From Tritrichomonas musculus (taxonomy: Eukaryota > Parabasalia > Tritrichomonadida > Tritrichomonadidae): DNA of 64,000 nucleotides. The translations under genes were made by a program, and so were the position numbers. The first letter of the stretch is position 1. Each line of letters begins with the position of its first letter. Below the pieces are notes generated by a model, which made no database searches, was not told the origin of the DNA, and worked only from the letters and a program-made list of their open reading frames with translations. The DNA is taken from assembly GCA_039105265.1 (NCBI GenBank), contig JAPFFF010000003.1, positions 2,046,001 to 2,110,000 on the forward strand. The letters are read 5' to 3'. This document shows positions 19,220 to 26,746 of this stretch, one piece after another.

Positions 19220-20704
19220 ATGAGTTTTTATGAACAGCTACAAGCTTTTATTCAATTAAATGTTGAACAAATATCTCGAAATCTCGATAATATCTCTGAA
19301 GGAATTGAACAGCTTTGCATTACTCAATGCTCAGAAAAGTTTTTAATTGAATTATCAAATAAAATGCTCAAAATTTGCGAATCAGAACCTCCATTACTTA
19401 AATTAGATCCACCTATCACAATAGTTGGAGATTTGCATGGTCATATTTTGAATCTTTTTCAAATATTGCAATCGTGTGACACTCCTCCTATAACTAAATA
19501 TCTATTTCTAGGTGATATTGTTGATCGTGGCCCATTTTCTCTTGAAATCGCATCATTGATATTTGCTTTTAAAGTTTGTTATCCTGAGTATATATATATT
19601 ATTCGAGGAAATCATGAATTTTCTTCTGTTTCGTTAACAGGCGGTTTTTTTGAAGAAGTTACAACAGTATATAACTCTCAAAATATTTTTAACGCTTTTA
19701 ATAGCGCTTTTGAATATTTTCCAATTGCAGCACTTATTGGAAGCAGTTATCTTTGTTTGCATGGTGGTATATCACCGGATCTCAAATTTTTGTCTCAATT
19801 ATTTTCATTTCAAAGGCCAATTAAAGAGTACTCTAATCCAATTTTATGCGGTTTATTTTGGTCAGATCCGCAAAGTGCAGTAACAAAATTTCAAGCGTCT
19901 GGCAGAGGTGTTGGATTTTTATTTGGAAGCAAACCTCTTGAAAAATTTTTAAATCGTAACAACCTTCAAATATTAATTCGAGGGCATGAATGCGTTGATG
20001 GATATTCTTTTGCTTTTGATCAAAAATGCATAACTGTTTTTTCAGCATCCAATTATTGCGGTAAAACAGAAAATCATTCTGCTGTACTTCAAATAATGGA
20101 CGATTCAACATTAACCCCAATTGTTCTCAAATATCTAAAATATATTCAACGATCTTCAGTATCTGTGGTTAAACAAGCATATTCACCATTTGGTGAAAAT
20201 TCATTTAATTCATATATCAATCTTCCTTTGATCAAAGTTCAGGGAACACGACCAAAGTCGACTAATTTAGGCTTGCCTTTAGACCTTGGCTCTAATTTAT
20301 CCATTAAAAACTCTGCAAGCTTAACTTCTAAAAAAAATAATTTCAGAACTGAATCATTTTCATTTTTCCAAAAAATGGATGATGAAATGGATTTAAAAGA
20401 TAATAAGCAGCCAACTAAAACTCTATTTGTGAATCCTATATTAATTCCTTTAAGTAAGCCACAAAGCCATAGATTAATTCAATCACAAGCTAGATTTACA
20501 ACGCTATTGCCGCCCACAGGCAATGTGACAACTAAATGGCGAACAAACAATATTAAATATAATTTGAATATTAAATCAAGCATAAGTCTAGATTCCGAAA
20601 ATTTTTCTTCTACGGCAGAGGAAAATTTAAATTTAAATGCAGATTCTAATTTAATCCCAAATTCGATAGATCAAGAAATAATAAATACAAATGAAGCAAG
20701 TTGA
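19220..20704 (+). CDS. PPP-family serine/threonine protein phosphatase (PP1/PP2A-type)
   Basis: The 494-residue protein carries a full PPP catalytic domain in residues 1-310. The metal and catalytic motifs are intact: GDLHGH (70-75), GDIVDRG (98-104), RGNHE (129-133), LHGGISP near 188 and RGHE near 262, then SASNYCG. The variable loop after RGNHE reads FSSVSLTGGFFEE, unlike the NHESRQITQVYGFYDE of PP2A or the CASINRIYGFYDE of PP1, so it is a divergent trichomonad branch. The 180-residue C-terminal tail is Ser/Asn-rich and disordered, with no known domain. It is most likely active. Its relation to the PP2A-like subunits nearby is not established. Confidence 0.92.
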   Translation: MSFYEQLQAFIQLNVEQISRNLDNISEGIEQLCITQCSEKFLIELSNKMLKICESEPPLLKLDPPITIVGDLHGHILNLFQILQSCDTPPITKYLFLGDIVDRGPFSLEIASLIFAFKVCYPEYIYIIRGNHEFSSVSLTGGFFEEVTTVYNSQNIFNAFNSAFEYFPIAALIGSSYLCLHGGISPDLKFLSQLFSFQRPIKEYSNPILCGLFWSDPQSAVTKFQASGRGVGFLFGSKPLEKFLNRNNLQILIRGHECVDGYSFAFDQKCITVFSASNYCGKTENHSAVLQIMDDSTLTPIVLKYLKYIQRSSVSVVKQAYSPFGENSFNSYINLPLIKVQGTRPKSTNLGLPLDLGSNLSIKNSASLTSKKNNFRTESFSFFQKMDDEMDLKDNKQPTKTLFVNPILIPLSKPQSHRLIQSQARFTTLLPPTGNVTTKWRTNNIKYNLNIKSSISLDSENFSSTAEENLNLNADSNLIPNSIDQEIINTNEAS

Positions 20705-20874
20705 TTTACTATTAGCATTTATTGCATTTATTCAATTCAATTTCTTGAATCTAATCAAGATACATTATTATATTTGAAGATACTTTTGAACCGGTTTTGC
20801 AAATAGATTTCTAACAGAAATTTATATTTTTTTATTGTTATTTTTCATATTTTTGTTGTTAATTAATTAAAAAT

Positions 20875-20875
<1 letters not shown>

Positions 20876-20905
<30 letters not shown>
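20876..20905. repeat. T30 homopolymer
   Basis: Thirty consecutive T lie between the convergent PPP and dehydrogenase genes. For the minus-strand gene this is an A30 run just past its stop. Confidence 0.85.
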
Positions 20906-20908
<3 letters not shown>

Positions 20909-20933
20909 ACTATATTGAATTACTTTATTCAAA

Positions 20934-21761
20934 TTACTTTGGCTTTAAAGGTCCGTAATAGTAGCTTGCTGTAGCTCCTCCATCAATCAAGAAATCTGAT
21001 CCTGTTATAAATGCGCCTTTATCTGTCATTACCAATTCAGCTACGTTTGCAATTTCATCTGCTGTTCCTGGACGGCCAGCTGGACATTTAGCGAACATAT
21101 TCTTATAGAAATCGCCACGTGGTCCATTAAATTCATCGATTGCCAAAGGAGTTACAACAATACCTGGTGAAATAGAGTTAATTCTTGCACCTCTTTCTCC
21201 CCATCTAACAGCTTCCATCATAACTCGTTTTTCATTACAACGTTTAGCCATTTGATATGCATGGAGGGTATCTTTAATATTTTCAGGTTTTAATATTTCC
21301 AAAGAAAGAAGCTCTTCTGTTGGTGTGCATGCTAATAATTCGTCTTCTTTAGCTGTTAACTGTGGCATTCTTTTTCCTGATTGGCTTGATATTGTTACAC
21401 CTACACCACCTCTTGCAATAACTTGTCCAACTTCTTCTAATAAAACAGCAGTTCCATATAAATCAACTTTCAATATGGCTTCAATTGGAGCTTGACTAGG
21501 CGAAACTCCAGCTGCGTTTACGAGCATTGTAATTTCTCCATGCTTTTGTCCTTCTGCAATAAATTCTTTAATTGATTCACGACTTGATAAATCCATCATC
21601 ATTGGATGAACATCAAATCCAGCATCGTTCATTATTTTAGCGATATTTTGAGCGTTTTCAATCTTCTTATCTCCAATGATTATTTTCATTCCATAACCAA
21701 GTCTTCTGGCAATTGCCATACCAATTTGGCCGGCGCCAGCTAAAAGCATAACTCTCTTCAT
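20934..21761 (-). CDS. Short-chain dehydrogenase/reductase, bacterial-type; transfer candidate
   Basis: The 275-residue NAD(P)-dependent oxidoreductase is complete. It has a Rossmann nucleotide loop GAGQIG (9-14), a less common variant of TGxxxGxG; the structural NAAG (82-85); and catalytic S126 or S128 in ISSQSGKR with Y169-x3-K173. INSISPGIVVTPL follows the active site, and ITGSDFLIDGGATAS near the end is the classic SDR C-terminus. Acidic D31 after the second strand (IIIGDKK) suggests NAD rather than NADP. The protein is compact, lacks the Asn/Gln tracts of its neighbours and reads like Firmicutes-type SDRs, so acquisition from bacteria is likely. The substrate is unknown. Confidence 0.9.
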   Translation of the reverse strand: MKRVMLLAGAGQIGMAIARRLGYGMKIIIGDKKIENAQNIAKIMNDAGFDVHPMMMDLSSRESIKEFIAEGQKHGEITMLVNAAGVSPSQAPIEAILKVDLYGTAVLLEEVGQVIARGGVGVTISSQSGKRMPQLTAKEDELLACTPTEELLSLEILKPENIKDTLHAYQMAKRCNEKRVMMEAVRWGERGARINSISPGIVVTPLAIDEFNGPRGDFYKNMFAKCPAGRPGTADEIANVAELVMTDKGAFITGSDFLIDGGATASYYYGPLKPK

Positions 21762-22242
21762 CTTTTAAAAATGATTAACATTTTGGATGACTTGGTGAGT
21801 AATCGTAAATTTTCACAAAAAGTTGTTTCTTTTTAAAAAAAAAGAAATCTAAAATATCTTTGAATATTAATTAATTTATATTTATATAAATTAATAATTA
21901 TTTAAAATATTATTCAAAATATTTAAAATATTATTTATAATATATTTTAATTTGGTAATTAAAGAAGGAAAAACAATATTATTTTTATTTTATTTCATTG
22001 AAAAAATACGATAAATATCGTGTGATTTGAATCGTGCTACTAGATTCATGTATATACATCCACCTTTTATTAAACAAAAAAAAAAAAAAAAAAAAAGCTC
22101 CAAAAATCAAAAAATTGTCAATAATTTGGTTTCAACGAGCAAATATATATTTAATATTTGCAATCGCATAAATGTATTTTTTCATTTTTTTCAAAGAAGC
22201 AATTTGATTGAAGACGTTTTTATTCAAAAAATTGAATCAAAA
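21762..22242. other. Divergent intergenic region
   Basis: This region separates the dehydrogenase and the beta-helix protein. It includes a run of about 20 A near 22077-22095. A frame is open upstream of 22243 but codes only low-complexity Lys and hydrophobic residues, so I treat it as leader. Confidence 0.5.
21770..21774 (-). promoter_or_regulatory. Candidate initiator (TCATT) of the dehydrogenase gene
   Basis: On the minus strand TCATT, fitting the trichomonad Inr consensus TCA-Y-(A/T), stands so that its A lies about 11 bases before the start codon. Such short leaders are usual in trichomonads. The same pentamer arises often by chance in AT-rich DNA. Confidence 0.35.
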
Positions 22243-23589
22243 ATGATTTCTCTATCTCTTTTATTCTTTCCTTTATTTTCATTATCTCTTAAACAAAAGA
22301 ACTTTAAATTATACAGTATTTCACCTTTCTTATTTTCATTATCTAATATTTCACTTACTTCAAGTCATCATTCGTTGGTTTCTTCAAGATTATTTAATAT
22401 CTATTCCAATCATCCTGTTTTTCTAGGAGTATTACACCAATCACTATTAAATTTAAATCTTCATTCAATTTATTTTAAACATATTACAGCTCCTCTACTT
22501 CAAGGTTCATTTTATAGAGTAACGCTTAACTCTTTACAATTTGACAAAATTCATATATCAAGTGGTAATAGCAATCATTGTTCAGATCTAATTAATATAA
22601 ATACTAGTGATTGCCTCCCTGTTTTCTTTGATTGCAATGTAATCATTCGAAATTGTAGAATTGAAAACTTTTTTCCAACAGTTGATAATAAAATTTCAAC
22701 GACGCGTAGCTCTGTGATTCAATCGTATGGAGCAAATATATCCATTGACCATTCTTCATTTCTTTATTGTAATTCAAATTCATCTCCTGTTTTATTTTCA
22801 GCATTGTCTGATATTAATTTTCTTTTTTCAAATTTTTCTTTCAATTATGGAGAAACAGAAGGTGTTTTTTCAATGACCCGTTCAACAGGTACTGCAAAAA
22901 GCTGTTTTTTTGGAAACAATGAAGCAAATGAAAATGGTGTTTGTTCTATTTCAGAATCAATGTTTTACTTCAATTCCAATGCAATAATTCATAATCGAGC
23001 TGATGTTAATTCAATTGTATTTCTTATTTTATCAAATTCTACTTTCAATCATAACTATTTCGTTGCAAATAGAATTAAAGGGATTTTTTACGGAATTGTT
23101 TCGATATATGATGACATTAAAATATCAACGAATACATCTTTTATAAGGTGTGTTTTCTCTTTAAACAAAGAAATTCATGAAGATTCTGGTGATATTGAAT
23201 CAAGCAAAGAATTTGCAATTAACAAACAGAGTTTGAAATTGTCAAGAAAAGATACGATCTCTAAAAATGATCAAAGTGTTTATTCAATTTTATATCGAGG
23301 GGATGACTCTGTTGTTCTTGATCATTGCGTCTTTGACACACCTTTCAAGCAGTCAATTATTTTATACGATGGCGGATCTCTAATAAATATTAGTTCTGTT
23401 TTTGGTCAATCATTGCAAACGCCGTATGATGTATTTGATACAATTCCATTCTTTAGTTCTAAAGGTTTCAAGATGGACTTTGATTCATCAAAATCTATAT
23501 TGTATTCAATTTTGGTTTTAGTTTTTATATCATTTCTTATCACAGCTGTTGTATATGGCTTAACTCGAATTACAGGTAGATTCTTTTAA
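22243..23589 (+). CDS. Surface protein with parallel beta-helix ectodomain and C-terminal membrane anchor
   Basis: I place the start at 22243, where MISLSLLFFPLFSLSL makes a good signal peptide; the open frame reaches back to 22027 but adds a poly-Lys stretch. The 448-residue product has a long ectodomain of short repeated strand-turn units rich in Ser, Asn, Phe and Ile (SLQFDKIHI, NCRIENFF, HSSFLYCNSN, NFSFNYGE, NSTFNHNYF, NTSFIRCVFSLN). These resemble right-handed parallel beta-helices of polymorphic outer membrane or pectate-lyase-like proteins. One hydrophobic helix near the end (ILYSILVLVFISFLITAVVYGL) and a basic tail give type I topology. It may be an adhesin-like surface protein, which is inference. 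Confidence 0.7.
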   Translation: MISLSLLFFPLFSLSLKQKNFKLYSISPFLFSLSNISLTSSHHSLVSSRLFNIYSNHPVFLGVLHQSLLNLNLHSIYFKHITAPLLQGSFYRVTLNSLQFDKIHISSGNSNHCSDLININTSDCLPVFFDCNVIIRNCRIENFFPTVDNKISTTRSSVIQSYGANISIDHSSFLYCNSNSSPVLFSALSDINFLFSNFSFNYGETEGVFSMTRSTGTAKSCFFGNNEANENGVCSISESMFYFNSNAIIHNRADVNSIVFLILSNSTFNHNYFVANRIKGIFYGIVSIYDDIKISTNTSFIRCVFSLNKEIHEDSGDIESSKEFAINKQSLKLSRKDTISKNDQSVYSILYRGDDSVVLDHCVFDTPFKQSIILYDGGSLINISSVFGQSLQTPYDVFDTIPFFSSKGFKMDFDSSKSILYSILVLVFISFLITAVVYGLTRITGRFF

Positions 23590-24131
23590 GCAAATAATAA
23601 TAATAATAATAATTTGTATTTTGTTATTTATATGTTAAAAATAAAAAAGAATATTATATGACTATAATTTTCATGTTTAATATTATTATTGTGCGTTAAG
23701 ATTATACTTTTTTCACTATATACTGATATTTTAGTTACAGAAATCTTCAACTTTAAGTAGAATAGCATCATTTACTTTTCATATGGATTATTATGAGTTA
23801 TTGAGGTATTTATACTTCATATAATGATTTTAATTCATTGTAGAATGTTTCACAGTATTTTCATTGATCAGATCAATTTGATCTATAGCTGCATGGTGAC
23901 ATTTACATAATGAATAATTTAGTTATATTCAACTAATATTACTAAATTATTTGAATTCAACTATTGTAATAAATTATGCCTATAATCATTTAGCCAGCTT
24001 ATAAAATTTATTGTTTTTTCAAGAAAAAAAAAAAAAAGCAGTATTATTCTACAATTCATCCATAAATTTAAAATTTTTACTACAAACAAAAAAAAATTTA
24101 ATATTATTAATAAACACAAACAAATAATAAG
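23590..24131. other. Convergent intergenic region
   Basis: The stop of the beta-helix gene is followed by an (AAT)n stretch at about 23592-23611. The rest is AT-rich and ends with the 3' side of the B56 gene. No gene was recognised. Confidence 0.5.
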
Positions 24132-26135
24132 TCATATTTTCTTTTTTCTTGTCTTAACACTGGTTGTTTTAGAAGGAGAACCTGTTGGAGTATGATTCGA
24201 TGCGATTGAGCTAGACTGAGAGAAATTTGATTTTGTACCAGTGCTAAGCCTTCTTAATGAATGCCATGAGTTACTTTCATTAAGGCTTAAAATTTTCTGT
24301 TGTTGTTTTTTAGCATTTCCTTTATATTCAGAAAGTGAAGTAGACCTACTTCCTTTTTGTTGATCGCAATTTTCATGAACTTGTTGTACAATTATCTTTC
24401 CTGCATTACCTTTAGAACTAACTGGACTCCCAATATGGGATAAACAATGTGATGATAAATTCTTTTTCTTATTTCCATTTTCAATTAAATTATTTATATT
24501 TAAATTTTCGCATTTATTAGAAAGGTCTGTACTAGATAGATTAGAATTTTTGGTATAGCCACCTACAGAAAACCAAAACGCTTCACGTTCTTTATCGCGT
24601 GAATTGATTTGATTATGATAAAAATCAAGATTATTAGTTATTTTCTTAAATTGATTTAAATCAATTTTTGACATTTCTTGGATTGCTGCTAGCGCAACAA
24701 AGGTAACTGATTCGCACCAATAATGATCAACTACTTCTTTTGCTCTAATTAATAAAAGTGGAACAGTTGAAGAGAAATATTGGGCAAGAAGTTGTGGAAA
24801 ACCATCATTATAAATCATTGATAATGATTCCTCTGCAATTTCTGCGCATTCATCAGAATAGAGTACTGATATCCTTTCGAAAAGGGATTTACTAGTTAAT
24901 GGCGTTATAAATTCATTATAAAGTTTAACAATTTCAGCTATTTCTTTTAGAAACGCCATTTGTTTCTTTTGAGTGGCAATTGGAAAATGGTTCAAAAGGA
25001 ACATTATAACAAGATTAGTATTCTTAGTGTTCCTCTGAATTAAAATTTTAACTAAAGAAGTTATAGGACCAAAAAAAGAAATAAAATCAATAGAAAAATG
25101 GAGAGGAAGTAAGTTTTGCTCAAGTACATCATCAAAACTATTTGATGTATACTGTGGAACTGATTGAATTATCCGCGAAAAAAGATCGAGTATTTGTGGA
25201 AGTCCCCAATGAATAGGTTCACCATTAATGGCATCAACAAATGATTTCTTGATACAAATTAATATATCGCTTCCATGCTCAGGAACACGGCCTGCAATAG
25301 TATATAAAAGCGATTTAACATATTTACGTTCTCTTGAATCTGGTGAAGCGAAGCAACGAAATAATTTGATGATGAAGTCGTGTGTTATACTTTGTTGTAG
25401 AAGAGATACTGGTACATGTGACGAAATTAAAAGATTTTCAAGAAGGCAATAAGAATGTTCAAGAACTGGCCACTGAACATCATAGTAATTTTCGATTCTA
25501 TCAAAAAGGATACATGGAGGAAAAGAAGATATTTCGGGAAGTGCTCTTAAAAATATGTTATTAGTAAAAGATGATAAAACTGCTGTTATGCATTTTTGAT
25601 TCATTTTGCGAATTATTGTTGGGTATTGGAATGCTGTGATTAATTGATTGAATAATAGTGTCTTTAATTCCAAATTTTCTTTTTCATATACGTTATATGA
25701 TACTTCATTGCACTTTTCAATAAAAAGCTGTACAAATTCATTTGGTCTCTCTGGTTCAAATTTTTTTGAGTTTTTTATTTTGTGCTCATTTTCAATAATT
25801 ATACGAGTATCAAATGAAATCTGATTATTAAGAACTGATCTATCAATATCACTCTTTGGAATAATTATTTGTTTTCTAATAGCCGTAATTGAAGTATTTG
25901 ATAAAGAATTTGACTGAAAAAGATTTCCTGTATTTGAATTAGAGTGTGCATTTTGAGGTGAATTTGTCGAAGAATTGTGAATGGAAGTGTAATCTGAATG
26001 ATAACATCGATTTTTTTGGCAATTTGAAGATGGTGAGAGTTTAAGAGATGGGAGTTCTGATGGTAGGCTCCTATGATAACTTTTATTATGTATTATTGGT
26101 TTAGCAGTAATACGAGAATGGGGCTGAGGTTTCAT
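24132..26135 (-). CDS. PP2A regulatory subunit B56 (B') family
   Basis: The 667-residue protein has a disordered Ser/Asn-rich N-terminus (1-125) and a B56 helical solenoid from about 130 to 515. Recognisable family blocks include DVQWPVLEHSYCLLENLL, the signature FASPDSRERKYVKSLLYTIAGR (family pattern F-D-S-E-D-P-R-E-R-D-x-L-K), GLPQILDLFSRIIQSVP, LPLHFSIDFISFFGP and VDHYWCESVTFVALAA near the end. The C-terminal 150 residues are Ser/Lys-rich and disordered. B56 subunits direct PP2A to substrates carrying LxxIxE motifs. The family call is strong although the sequence is divergent. Confidence 0.88.
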   Translation of the reverse strand: MKPQPHSRITAKPIIHNKSYHRSLPSELPSLKLSPSSNCQKNRCYHSDYTSIHNSSTNSPQNAHSNSNTGNLFQSNSLSNTSITAIRKQIIIPKSDIDRSVLNNQISFDTRIIIENEHKIKNSKKFEPERPNEFVQLFIEKCNEVSYNVYEKENLELKTLLFNQLITAFQYPTIIRKMNQKCITAVLSSFTNNIFLRALPEISSFPPCILFDRIENYYDVQWPVLEHSYCLLENLLISSHVPVSLLQQSITHDFIIKLFRCFASPDSRERKYVKSLLYTIAGRVPEHGSDILICIKKSFVDAINGEPIHWGLPQILDLFSRIIQSVPQYTSNSFDDVLEQNLLPLHFSIDFISFFGPITSLVKILIQRNTKNTNLVIMFLLNHFPIATQKKQMAFLKEIAEIVKLYNEFITPLTSKSLFERISVLYSDECAEIAEESLSMIYNDGFPQLLAQYFSSTVPLLLIRAKEVVDHYWCESVTFVALAAIQEMSKIDLNQFKKITNNLDFYHNQINSRDKEREAFWFSVGGYTKNSNLSSTDLSNKCENLNINNLIENGNKKKNLSSHCLSHIGSPVSSKGNAGKIIVQQVHENCDQQKGSRSTSLSEYKGNAKKQQQKILSLNESNSWHSLRRLSTGTKSNFSQSSSIASNHTPTGSPSKTTSVKTRKKKI

Positions 26136-26746
26136 TTGATATAAATTTGTAAATAAAAAAAACTAATTCATTATTGGGTCATTTATATTCAGAAATTAAT
26201 TGAATTATTATTTAATTCATGATCGAGAGATAAAAAATATAAAAGGTCATTTATCTTTAATAACACTATATATTAATATAATATTTAAAATTAATATATT
26301 TACATATATGAGCATAAACATTTTTATATAAATAATAATGGTTTATATTACATATTTAATAAGAAAAATAATATACTAATAAATTTTTATTTTGAAAATT
26401 TTTTTTGACAAAACAAATTTTTCAGAGCAATTTTTGAGTCCAACGGATCTATGAATTAACGACTAAAAATATTATTTATTCGCCAAAAAACAGATTGTTT
26501 ATTTAAAATTTTAATGATTTGCATAAATTAATATTGTATAAATAATGATTCATAATATTTAATTTATAACTAAGATAGATCAAAGTAGAATTAATATAAA
26601 AAATTGAAACCAATCAAATATATGCAATTAAAAAGTTCACTCAATTTTTGATAAATATATAGAAATATTTTGAATTAGAAACTTTTTCTATCAATAAAAT
26701 CAAAATAGAAAATAAACAATCAAAAGTTCTAAAATTTGGTCAATTT
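26136..26746. other. Divergent intergenic region (B56 / Raptor-like)
   Basis: The promoters of both neighbours lie here. The sequence is AT-rich with many TATATA blocks and no ORF. No palindrome or repeat stood out. Confidence 0.5.

Noticed and set aside
22027..22242. N-terminal extension of the beta-helix protein
   Set aside because: It codes a poly-Lys tract and hydrophobic noise over an A-run; the ATG at 22243 gives a proper signal peptide.
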